NCBI GenBank assembly: GCA_039720395.1
Contig: CM077832.1
Coordinates: 33,118,853-33,182,852, forward strand
DNA: 64,000 bases
Origin: Liquidambar formosana
Lineage: Eukaryota; Streptophyta; Magnoliopsida; Saxifragales; Altingiaceae
Reading direction: 5' to 3'
This document shows, piece after piece, positions 10,990-22,200 of this stretch. The notes beneath the pieces are model-generated. The model was not told the origin of the DNA. It worked only from the letters and a program-made list of their open reading frames with translations, and did no database searches. Each line of letters opens with the position of its first letter. Position 1 is the stretch's first letter. Both the position numbers and the translations under genes were made by a program.

Positions 10990-11125
10990 AAAAAAATTGG
11001 CATGGAATGGTCCTATGGAATATTGTTAGGAATCAAAGACTAATTGTTCAATTCAAATTATCCAATTCATAATTTTTGTGACAATTCATGTAGTTAATTA
11101 CGTACAAAAATTGGAGGTTGAATAC

Positions 11126-11972
11126 CCAAATTGATTGGGACGTGCCTCTAAACTCATATTTCTTCACTAATTTTCCCAATCGATTGACACCTAACCCAAT
11201 TGATTGGGACGTGCCTCTAAACTCATATTTGTTCACTGATTTTCCCAATCGATTGACACATAACCCAATCACTTGGGATGTGCCTCTAAACTTATATTTC
11301 TTTACTGATTTTCCCAAGCGATTGACACCTAACCCAATCAATTGGGACTGGTCGAAAAACTCATATTTCTTCACTGATTTTCCCAATCAATTGACACCTA
11401 ACCCAATCAATTGGGACATGCCTCTAAACTCATATTTGTTCATTGATTTTCCTAATCGATTGACACCTAACCTAATCGATTGGGACGTGCCTCTAAACTC
11501 ATATTTGTTCACTGATTTTCCCAATCGATTGACACCTAACCCAATCGATTGGGACTGGTCGAAAAACTCATATTTCTTCACTGATTTTCCTAATCGATTG
11601 ACACATAACCCAAATCAATTGGGACGTGCCTCTAAACTCATATTTTGTTCACTGATTTTCCTAATCGATTGACCCCTAACCCAATTGATTGGGACTGGTC
11701 AAAAAACTCATATTTCTTCACTGATTTTCCTAATCGATTGACACATAAACCAATCGATTGGGACATGCCTCTAAACTCATATTTGTTCACTGATTTTCCC
11801 AATCGATTAACACCTAACCCAATCGATTGGGACGTGCCTCTAAACTCATATTTGTTCACTGATTTTCCCAATCGATTGACACCTAACCCAATCGATTGGG
11901 ATTTGCCTATGAACTCATATTTCTTCACTGTTTTACCCCATCGATTGGGATTCATTGCAATCGATTGGGGTT
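11126..11972. repeat. 69-bp minisatellite, about 12 units
   Basis: Each unit runs CCAATCGATTGGGAC, then CTAAACTCATATTTGTTCAC or a variant, then TGATTTTCCCAATCGATTGA. Two main unit types exist, one with GTGCCTCTAAAC and one with TGGTCGAAAAAC. Their order is A A A B A A B A B A A followed by a divergent last unit. Because 69 is a multiple of three, frames stay open over several units on both strands (peptide repeat near NPIDWDVPLNSYLFTDFP on the plus strand). Single-base insertions near 11612 and 11645 break the plus frame. A lone decayed unit may sit at 10598-10620. Satellite DNA is the likely nature. Confidence 0.9.
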
Positions 11973-11989
11973 ATTAAAGATTGAATTTG

Positions 11990-14900
11990 TAGTTGGTCAC
12001 TTTTGGTCACTCCAATTGGTAAGTAAGTCACTCCAAATGGTAATTTGGTCACTCTAAATGTTAAGTAGGTCACTCCAAATGATAAATTGGTCACTTCTGG
12101 TCACGCTAAATGGTAAGTTGGTAAATTTTGGTCACTCCAAATGGTAAGTTGGTCACTCAAAAAGGTAAGTTGGTCACTTTTGGTCACTCTAAATGTTAAG
12201 TAGGCCACTCCAAATGATAAGTTGGTCACTTCTGGTGACGCTAAATGGTAAATTGGTCACTTTTGGTCACTCCAAAAGGTAACTAGGCCACTCCAAATGG
12301 TAAGTTGGTCACTTTTGGTCACCCCAAATGGTAATTTTGTCACTCTAAATGTTAAGTAGGTCACTCCAAACGATATGTTGGTCACTTTTGGTCACTTGAA
12401 AGGTTAAGTAGGTCACTCCAAATGGTAAGTTGGTCACTTTTAGTCACTCCAAGTGGTAAGTAAGTCACTTCAAATGGTAATTTGGTCACTCTAAATGTTT
12501 AGTAGGTTACTCCAAATGATAAGTTGGTCACTTCTGGTCACGCTAAATGGTAAGTTGGTCACTTTTGGTAACTCCAAATGGTAAGTTGGTCACTCAAAAA
12601 GGTAAGTTGGTCACTTTTGGTCACTCCAAATGGTAAGTAAGTCACTCCAAATGGTAATTTGGTCAATCTAAATGTTAAGTCGGGCATTCCCAATGATAAG
12701 TTCGTCACCTTTGGTCCTTCTACTTGGTAAGTTGGTTACTTTTGGTCACTCCAAATAGTAGGTTGGTCACATCAAATCATAAGTTGGTCACTCTAAAAGG
12801 TAAGTTGGTCACTCGAAAGAGTAAGTAGGTCACCCCAAATGGTAAATAAGTCACTCCAAATGGCAATTTGGTCACTCTAAATGTTAAGTGGGTCAGTTCA
12901 AATGATAAGTTGGTCACTTCTGATCACTCTAAATGGTAAGTTGGTCATTTTTGGTCATTCCAAATGGTAAGTTGGTCACTCAAAAAGGTAAGTTGGTCAC
13001 TTTTGGTCACTCCAAATGGTAAGTAAGTCACTCCAAATGGTAATTTGGTCACTCTAAATGTTAAGTGGGTCACTCCAAATGATAAATTGGTCACTTTTGG
13101 TCACTCTAAATGATAAGTTGGTCACTTTTGGTCACTCCAAATAGTAAGTGGGTCACTCCACCCAGTAAGTTGGTCACTCTAAAAGGTAAGTTGGTCACCC
13201 AAAAGGGTAAGTAGGTCACTTCAAATGGTAAGTTGGTCACTTTTTGTCACTTCAAATGATAATTTAGTCACTCTAAATCTTAGGTAGGTCACTCCAAATG
13301 ATAAGTTGGTCACTTTTAGTCACTCCAAATAGTAAGTAGGTCACTCCAAATGGTAAGTTGGTCACTCTAAAAGGAAAGTTGGTCACTCGAAAGGGTAAGT
13401 AGGTCATTCTAAATGGTAAGTTGTTCACGTTTGGTCACTCCAAATGGTAAGCAAGTCACTCCAAATTGTAATTTGGTCACTCTAAATGTTAAGTGGGTCA
13501 CTCAAAATGATAAATTGGTCACTTTTGGTCACTCTAAATGGTAAGTTGGTTACTTTTGGTCACTCCAAATAGTAAGAAGGTCACTCCAACTGCTAAGTTG
13601 GTCACTCTAAAAGGTAAGTTGGTCACTCGAAAGGGTAAGTAGGTCACTCCAAATGGTAAGTTGGTCACTTTTGGTCACTCTAAATGGTAAGTAAGTAACT
13701 CCAAATGGTAATTTGGTCACTCTAAATATTAAGTATGTCACTCCAAATGATAAGTTGGTCACTTTTGGTCACTCTAAATGGTAAGTTGGTCTCTTTTGGT
13801 CACTCCAAATAGTAAGTAAGTCACTTCAAATGGTAATTTGGTCACTATAAATGTTAAGTAGGTCACTCCAAATGATAAGTTTGTCACTTTTGGTCATTCG
13901 AAATGGTAAGTTGGTCACTCGTAAGGGTTAGTACGTCACTCCAAATGGTAAGTTGGTAACTTTTGGTCACTGCAAATGGTAAGTAAGTCACTCGAAATGG
14001 TAATTTGGTCACTCTAAATGTTAAATAGGTCATTCCAAATGACAAGTTGGTCACTTTTGGTCACTCTAAATGGTAAGTTGGTCACTTTTGGTCACTCCAA
14101 ATGGTATGTTGGACACTCTAAAAGGTAAGTTGTTCACTCGAAAGGGTAAGTTGGTCGCTCGAAAGGGTAAGTAGGTCACCCCAAATGGTAAGTTGGTCAC
14201 TTTTGGTCACTCCAAATGGTATGTAAGTCACTCGAAATGGTAATTTGGTACTCTAAATGTTAAGTAGGTCATTTCAAATGATAAGTTGGTCACTTTTGGT
14301 CACTCGAAATGGTAAGTTGGTCACTTTTGGTCACTCCAAATAGTAAGTAGGTCACTCCAACGGGTAAATTGGTCACTCTGAAAGGTAAGTTGGTTACTCG
14401 AAAAGGTAAGTAGGTCACTTTCAATGGTAAGTTGGTCACTTTTGGTCACTCTAAATGCTAAGTAAGTCACTCCAAATGGTAATTTGGTCACTCTAAATGT
14501 TAAGTGGGTCACTCCAAATGATAAGTTGGTCACTTTTGGTCACTCTAAATGATAAGTAGGTCACTTTTGGTCACTCCAAATAGTGAATAGGTCACTCTAA
14601 CTGGTAAGTTAGTCACTCTAAAAGGTAAGTTGGTCACTCGAAAGGGTAAGTAGGTCACTCCAAATGGTAAGTTGGTCACTTTTTGTCACTCTAAATGATA
14701 AGTTGGTCTCTCTGGGTCACTCCAAATGGTAAATAAGTCACTCTAAATGTTATGTATGTCACTCTAAATGATAAGTTGGTCACTTTTGGTCATTCTAAAT
14801 GGTAAGTTGGTCACTTTTGGTCAGTCGAAATTATAAGTTGGTCACTTGAAAGGGTTAGTACGTCATTCCAATGGTAAATTGGTCACTTTAGGTCACTCCA

Positions 14901-15671
14901 AATGGTAAGTAAGTCACTCCAAATGGTAATTTGGTCACTCTACATGTTAAATAGGTCACTTCAAATGATAAGTTGGTCACTTTTGGTCACTCCAAATGGT
15001 AAGTTGGACACTCTAAAAGGTAAGTTGTTTACTCGAAAGGTTAAGTTGGTCGCTCAAAAGGTAAGTAGGTCACTCCAAATGGTAAGTTAGTCACTTTTGG
15101 TCACTCCAAATGGTAAGTTGGACTCTCTAAAAAGTAATTTGTTCACTCGAAAGGGTAAGTTGGTCGCTCGAAAGGGTAAGTAGGTCACTCCAAATGGTAA
15201 GTTGGTCACTTTTGGTCACTCCAAATGGTATGTAAGTCACTCGAAATGGTAATTTAGTCACTCTAAATGTTAAGTAGGTCACTCCAAATGGTATGTAAGT
15301 TACTCGAAATGGTAATTTGGTCACTCTAAATGTTAAGTAGGTCACTCCAAATGATAAGTTGATCACTTTTGGTCACTCTAAATGATAAGTTGGTCACTCC
15401 AAATAGTAAGTAGGTCACTCCAACGGGTAAGTTGGTCACCCTAAAAGGTAAGTTGGTCACTCGAAAAGGTAAGTAGGTCACTCCAAATGGTAAGTTGGTC
15501 ACTTTTGGTCACTCCAAATGGTAAGTAAGTCACTCCAAATGGTAATTTGGTCACTCTAAATGTTAAGTGGTTCACTCCAAATGATAAGTTAGTCACTTTT
15601 AGTCACTTTAAATGATAAGTTGGTCACTTTTGGTCACTCCAAATAGTAAGTAGGTCACTCCAAATGGTAAG
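11990..15671. repeat. 3.7-kb tandem array of GGTCACTCCAAATGGTAAGTT-type units
   Basis: The array is built from units of about 21 bp (GGTCACTCCAAATGGTAAGT) and about 31 bp (with an added GGTCACTTTT). Common variants change the tail to AATTT, GATAAGTT or GTTAAGTAGG. Variant units recur in irregular blocks of roughly 120-330 bp, a loose higher-order organisation. Open frames on the minus strand are by-products of the 21-bp period and are broken by the 31-bp units. No transposon ends or genes are present. The array begins 18 bp after the 69-bp minisatellite. Confidence 0.92.
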
Positions 15672-16514
15672 GAAATGATAATTACTAAATGGTTCGTAGT
15701 TCATACAAAATAGTAAGTGATTCACACAAAGTATTTGGTAGGAAAACCATCATTAAATAGTAACCCATTTGTTTTCGGTACATTTAGATGCTCTTTGGTA
15801 TGGTACCCAATATATATATATTTATATATATATATCAAATCCAGTGAGCATCTTTGGCAGAAAGAATGAAGTAAAAACCGTAAAATATGAGCACCATGGT
15901 TCATATAATTTGTCCAATGAGCAATGGCACTAAATGGTAGAACCATCCGAATGCTGGTAAAACCAAATGAAATGTGTGTACTATGTGCCAAATGAAATGT
16001 CTAGCATATCAATGACACTATTATTCTAAAATGAAAAACTAAAAATAGATTTAAATACAGATGAACTTAATTTGTGGGTTGGCTTACGAATTTTGGTCCT
16101 ATTCCCTCTATAATGCCAATGCCATAGCTTGTCACATTATGAGTACAAGAATGAAAAAAAAAAATGAAAAAAAAGAAAAAAAAAAAAAAAAGGAAGATGA
16201 AAAAAATATTAAGCAATAGGTTTTGCAAGAGGTACGTTGGTAGAGAATATAGGAAAGGGATGAAAAATGGTTGGAGGCTCCAACTACTTTGAATGCCCTA
16301 TTTGATTGATCTAGGTAAGTGGTTGGTTTAAATGCAACATTTATTATAATTACCATTTTAATTAAACATGTTAGCCTTTGCTGATGTTACTTTGGGGCAT
16401 AAAGGTCATTATAGGCATAACACTCCCCTTGTATTTTTGCAACCTGAAGTTGGCTGTTGCCAACCGGTCACAATCCTATTAAAAAACCTTATTCCCTACA
16501 CGTCATTGTTTGTA
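15672..16514. other. Array edge and AT-rich spacer
   Basis: The first 100 bp hold decayed array-like pieces (CTAAATGGTTCGTAGTTCA, AATAGTAAGTGATTCACAC). An AT microsatellite lies at about 15810-15836 and poly(A) at 16155-16192. No gene recognised. Confidence 0.5.
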
Positions 16515-16573
16515 TGGTTTCTTCTTTTTGGATATCGTACCGAAAAATTTGGCAAGGTACCGTAGAAACACCC
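16515..16573 (-). repeat. Short copy of the TTCTACGGTACC repeat end
   Basis: Read on the minus strand it gives TTTCTACGGTACCTTGCC, AAATTTTTCGGTACGATATC. This resembles the starts of the duplicated segments at 3925 and 6475 (TTCTACGGTACCC..AAATTT..GGTACCATACCC). It suggests all three share a repeat family of unknown class. The following 16575-16850 is GC-richer and unassigned. Confidence 0.4.
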
Positions 16574-16850
16574 AGCCTGGGCTCTCCACCATCGTTTCTA
16601 AAGATCCCCATCATTGTCCAATGATGGCAGCAATAGAAGTGGCTTACGGCATCCGTTGATGGCTCGGCTCAACCAGCTTTTCCCGCCAACAACTGGGTGG
16701 CTCATACGGGCCGTTCTGCCGTTATTCGTGGGTGCCTCTCCAGTCCCCCAGTACGGTCGTACGGAAACTCCAACACCAACTAAATCTAACCGCGTCAGAT
16801 GGGACCCACTATATAACGATTGATTTTTATTTCTTTTTATTTTAAATTTA

Positions 16851-17343
16851 GGATAAGTTTCTATCTGGTACTTCTAATTTTAAAATGGCATCGATTAGGT
16901 ACTTAAGATTTTAAATGTGCTCCAATTTGGGGTTTACTATAATCCACTATTCAGTTAACAAACGGTAATTCAGTCATGTGACAAACAATTCTTAAAATAT
17001 GTCAACTTTGCCTTTATTTTGTACATGAATGTTCTTTTTTACCCCTATCAGGATCCAAAGCCTATATTATGCTTTTTGATCCATATCTAAAACTCACCTT
17101 CTGCCATCTCTCTCTTCTTACGTAAATTCCTCACCATATCTCAACACTCATCCAGATTAAAATTAAGCTAAATATTCTCGAACAATAGCTTTTTGATAAA
17201 ATGATGTCGTTTTAGTTAAGGGTGCCCCAACGTCATTTTGCAACTGGTCGTTAATGATATTATCTATTTTGAATCAAAGAATTGTCTAGATACTTAATTG
17301 ATGCCTTTTAAACTTGGGAGTACCAAATTGAAATTTACCCCAA
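16851..17343. mobile_element. TIR element, about 490 bp
   Basis: The left part (GGATAAGTTTCTATCTGGTA ... GGCATCGATTAGGTACTTAA) is the inverted complement, with mismatches, of the right part (ATACTTAATTGATGCC ... GGTAAATTTCAATTTGGTAC when read inward). The arms are about 60 bp. There is no coding content and the superfamily is not determined. Confidence 0.55.
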
Positions 17344-17433
17344 ACTTGGGGGTAGTTTTCTGCATTTTGCCGTTTATCTTAATCAAACCCTAAGGATGAT
17401 TGTACACACATAAGTCTCTCTTATAAACTTAGT

Positions 17434-17807
17434 GTGCGTTTGGGGCATCATTTCAAAATAAAAAGGTCTTTTCGAAAAAGGCATTTTTCAAAGAGTCATT
17501 TTTAGAAAAACATTTGGAATAAAATGTATGCTTGGTAAAAATACATTTTAAAATTCCTTTTGTGTAAAAAAAAAAAAAAAGGATAAACATTAAGATTTTT
17601 TGTTTTTGTTTTATCGTTTATACTCTTTTCACAAACATCATTTTGAAAAAGTACCCCTGTAACTTTTGCTAAATTGCCTTTTAGAGTAAATGACTTTAAA
17701 AAAAAAAAACAGTTTGAATGACTTACCAAACACTTGTAAAATAATGAAAATGAATTTTACTCTTCAAAAAGCATTTTGAGATCTCTGAAACAGTGCTCCA
17801 AACGCCC
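17434..17807. mobile_element. MITE with GCGTTTGG ends
   Basis: The left end GTGCGTTTGGGGCATCATTT and the right end, read inward, GGGCGTTTGGAGCACTGTTT are inverted repeats. The interior has further complementary AAAAAGNNTTTTT stretches. GCGTTTGG-type termini are frequent in plant hAT-like MITEs. No clear 8-bp target duplication was found. Confidence 0.6.
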
Positions 17808-18523
17808 AATTATAATACCTTTGAATTGACTTGGATTATAGGTGTGATTTTGGCTAAGTAATAGCACCTTCATAGCTAAAGCTATCTAGTTCAAGCCAAA
17901 ACCAATAAAATGTTAGTTTTTAAAAGCATCAAGAGTGTGTTTTGAGTGAAGAATTTTTAGGTGGAATTTGATTTAAAAATAGAATTTACTAAAATTTTGA
18001 AATTAAATTTTGTGTTTGACTTGTTAAAATTGGAATTTATAAAAATTCTAGTAAAAAATTTAACTCGGAATTCGGAGGTGTTAAATTCTAAGAGAAATTC
18101 CATTATTTCTAAAGTTTTAAAGTCAGAATTGGGGGGGGGGGGGGGGGGTCAAATTCTAAGTAGAAATTCCATTCTAATTAGAATTCTAAACGAAGAGATT
18201 ATTTTATTTAGAAATTCTAAATTGTTTACTTAAACCAACGTTAATTTAATTTATTTACAAATCAGATAGTATTAAGGGACTAGATTAGCTTGATTCAGTT
18301 TTCAAGATTCTCAAAAAGACCCTAAATCCAGGTTCAAAATCCTATCAATTGAAAAGTCAATGAGACTATCCTCGGTGGATTGGGATTCAAAATATTGTCT
18401 TGTATTTTTCGCATCAGTTTCTCTTAAGAAAGACAATCACACATTCACACCTTAGCATTTGCACACTAAAAGTCATACAACTTTGCAACACGTTAATCCT
18501 ATTCTACCAAGCTTTAACTCTTG
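17808..18523. other. AT-rich spacer with an 18-G run
   Basis: A stretch from 17960 to 18230 is unusually simple (GAATTT and AAATTC motifs repeated in both orientations). It contains G18 at 18131-18148. No gene or complete transposon was recognised. Confidence 0.5.
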
Positions 18524-18745
18524 AGACATGTTTGTTTGGTTAGAACGGAAAAAGTGGGAATGAAATTTGATTCCACGTTCGAAATAGTATGGAATAGACT
18601 TAATAAACAATAGAAAATACGTAACTGGTTTGTTACAACCATTTGATTCAATTCCTAGTTAATTACATCACCCAAACATCCTGTTTTGAAATAAATTGAA
18701 ATAAAATTCCATTCCCACCTCTGATTTCATCCAAACAAACATGAC
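18524..18745. mobile_element. MITE with CATGTTTGTTTGG ends, 222 bp
   Basis: The ends GACATGTTTGTTTGG and CCAAACAAACATGAC are near-perfect inverted repeats. Both are followed inward by GGGAATG and its complement. Flanks TAACTCTT and TAACCTCT may be a decayed 8-bp target duplication, which would place it with hAT elements. It lies about 400 bp upstream of the calcium-pump gene. Confidence 0.65.
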
Positions 18746-19136
18746 CTTAACCTCTTTTTCCAAGGCGGCCACTTGAGAGCTAACCAATTAAAGCTTGTTG
18801 GTGCTCGCCATAATCAAGCAATTTGTGTTTCCATTAACTTCTACGAAAAAAACAATCAACTCAGCTCCACTTGGGGAAAACTTAGACTATTTTCGATGGT
18901 ACACACTATCAGCATACGCGCTCCCAAACAAAGGACAAATGCTAGATACCCTAAACGTGTGGAAAAAAATATTACTCACTTGATATCAATATCACTAGTT
19001 GTTGATTGAGTTGGGGATGTAACATTGTAGAAAAAATGACACAACCCAAGGAGCTTCTCCGAATGTAGAAAAAAGAAAAGAAAAGAAAAAAAAAAAAAAA
19101 ACAATAATTATGACAACAACAATAACTACCAAATCT

Positions 19137-19145
19137 TATATATAG
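19137..19145 (+). promoter_or_regulatory. TATA box of the calcium-ATPase gene
   Basis: TTATATATA lies 89 bp before the chosen start codon at 19234. It is followed by a CT-rich leader (CTTCTTCTCC), the usual arrangement for a plant promoter. Transcription would begin near 19170. The upstream 19060-19100 is an A-rich tract. Confidence 0.5.
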
Positions 19146-19233
19146 CAACAATCTTCTTCTCCATCAGTTCATAGCTTTTTCAGTAGAGCTCCCTTTCATC
19201 TTCACAAGTTTGTACGTTCCGAGTTTGGTGGCC

Positions 19234-22200
19234 ATGTCGAACACTGAGTCTCAGGATCATGACCCCGAATCCCTTTGTACCGTTTTAATTAGCACCAGTA
19301 AACTACCAAGACGTCGTTGGCTCCAGATCATGTTGGTCCTCCGTGCGCAAAAACTTTTCTATGCAATCTCCAACTCAACTGTCAGTAATGGTCAAAAGGG
19401 GTCTTTCACTCCTAGAGTTTCTTCCTCGTATAATTCTCTCAGCACCCATGATGCTGGAGGAATTGCCGAGCTGTCACTGGATGTTTCCCTGCATATCAAT
19501 TCTGATGGCAGTGAGGATCAAAACTGCAGTAATGATCAGCTCCTCTTGGAAAACATTGAAGGAGATGGCGTAAGTTTTCAAATTTAATTTATTTCTCTTT
19601 TGAGTTTTAGATAGGGAAATCCTAACATGACCATCAAGCTAGCCGAACTTCTAAGAAATCAAGGCACTGCAGTACATTTTGGCTAACCTTATCTCCAACA
19701 CTGGTTAGTTCTTCTCAAGCCTTGGTCAAGTGACCAATGAAATCTTGTCATCTAGCATGAGAAAGAAAAAAAATAAAAAATAAAAAATAAAAAGCAAAAA
19801 CAAAAACAAAAACATAAAAATAGAAGTTAACAAATGTAAAAACAATAAAGGAGAAGGAAATGTCTAGACCCGCTATAGGATGACCCCATTGGGTGTATGA
19901 AGCAGACCAAAACATATCTTGATTGTCATCCCACTTGCACACAAATTCATTTTCAAAAGGATTCACGATTTGTTTTTTCCAGTCTAAAAAACTTCATTGA
20001 AGCAGACCTTATCGAAGATTACTAAAGAGGCTTCAGTAATCTTCAATAAGGTTCTACTCGCACAAATATTATTATGTGCAACGGGCATATATACCCCCAA
20101 GAAATAGATCACCCCTCACATACTTTTACTAGGGGCATACACCCATCACACAAAATAATCTCTCCTCCTTGTGCCTCGGAGCTTAAATTTGTTAGATAAT
20201 TAATTTAAATTTGAACAAACTGGCTGAGATAATTAATTCTATATATTTTCTATTTTGCAGGATTCAGAACTAACAGGAACCGCAGAAATCTCACCCCCCT
20301 CACCACATGTTTTCCTAGATACCCTTCCTCATGGGGACAATGACCAAAACTGCAGTAATAGAAAGCACCAGCATGAAAACATTGCCAGGATTGTAAAAGA
20401 AAAGGACCTGGTAACCCTTCGTAACTTCGGAGGAGTCCAAGGAATTGCAGAGTGTCTTAATACTGATTTGGAGAATGGACTCCCAGACAGCGAGGAAGAT
20501 CTTTGTTCTTGGCGCATAGCCACCACACCCTCCAAAACACAGGCTCCTGCACGAAGCTTCTTTGGACTCCTCTTAAAATCTTGTAACAGTTACACGATTT
20601 TCCTACTTTTCTTATCTGCAGTATTATCACTAGGTTTTGGGATCAAGGAGGAAGGCTCAAGCACAGGTTGGCACGAAGGGGTCATCATACTCCTTGCTGT
20701 CATCATACTTGCCATTGTTCCTTCAATGCGTGACTACTGCTATGAAAGCTTACAGAAGTTTTTAGGGAAGCAGAAGCTATCAAATAAGAGGGAAATGGTA
20801 GTCGACGTACTCAGAGTGGGGTGCCAACATAAGATCTCCATCTCTGATGTTGTGCTAGGTGACATAGTATGCTTGAAAGCAGGAGATCAGGTTCCTGCTG
20901 ATGGTTTGTTCATATCTGGTGAATTCTTAGCATTGGATGATTGTTTAGAGTCCATTGATGACCAAAACCCGTTTCTGTTATATGGTTCGAAGGTGATTAA
21001 CGGGAATGGTCGCATGTTTGTGACATGTGTAGGCATAAACAGAGCTTGGGATGAGTTGATGAGAAGGGTAAACCAAACTCCTAACAAGACCCAATTACAC
21101 GCTCAACTTGACAAGGTAAGCACTTGCACACAAATTATTGGGCTCATAATATCTATCCTTATACTTGTAGTGTTATTCCTGCATTTCAAACTTGGGAAGG
21201 ACGATGATAAGGCCGGACTCCCAGACCTCAAGGGGAATAATATTGGAAGCAAGGAGTTAATGGAGTCTATCAAGAGAATTGTCATGAAACCAAGTGGGAA
21301 AATTAGTTTATTGACAACTTCACTTACGATGTTATTGGTATGGATAGTGGAAGGATTACCTGTTGTTGTTACCCTTGCCATCGCTTACTGGAACAAGAAG
21401 ACACTATTTCACAAGGCCTTTGCCCAAAATATTTCGGCTTGTGTCACCATGGGCTTTGTCACTACCATTTGCACTGACAAGACAGGTGAGCTAGCACTGA
21501 ATCCAATGGAAGTTGACATGTGTTCGATTGGTGGAGAATTCATCAGCGAAGACTCTGTAATTGCCCAAGACGTCCTTGAAGCTCTTTACCATGGAATCAA
21601 CACATCATTTCTCATCCAGCAAAGTCCTCGTAGCCCAATAGACGACCCACTCCTTTCCTGGGTTGCATTGAAGTTGGGCTTGAAGAAATTGGAGATTTTG
21701 AAGCAAACTTGCACAATTATCCAGTGCAAAGAAGCAAACTCCAACGATGAAGGAAGTGGCGTATTGATGAGAAAGAATGGAGACAATGAAACAAATATGT
21801 GCCTCCACTGGAAAGGACCTGCAACAACAATATTGGCCATGTGTACGCAGTATTATGATAGTAAGGGGACAGAAGAGGTCATGGATGAAAACAAAAGGAT
21901 GGTTTTTGAGAAACTTATCGAGCATATGCAGTCCAAACATCTCAAAAGCATTGCCTTTGCTTACAAGCAAACTGATGTCCCAATGCTTGAAGAAAAAAAC
22001 TTGATCTTGTTAGGACTGCTGGGCTTGAAGCACACATGTTTGAGAGAGGTGAGTAAAGCAATGGAAGATTGTAGAAATGCTGGAGTCTGCATCAAACTGG
22101 TCTCAGAAGATAAGTGTGTCAGTGCTGAAAACCATAGCTGAGAAGTGTGGAATGCTTATGCCTACAGATGCGATGGTACTTGAAGGTGAAGAGTTTCGGA

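Noticed and set aside
11048..15366. Long ORFs on both strands inside the tandem arrays as protein genes
   Set aside because: They follow from repeat periods divisible by three. There is no start context, promoter or splice structure, and frames break at unit-length variants.
11126..15671. CRISPR-like array
   Set aside because: The units are contiguous degenerate tandem repeats without unique spacers, and the genome is clearly a plant nuclear one.
22047..22076. Small intron (GTGAGT..TGTAG) that would repair the pump frameshift
   Set aside because: The 30-bp length is far below plant intron minima and the sequence aligns as coding (VSKAMEDCRNAGV-type block). It also would not restore the frame at 22115.
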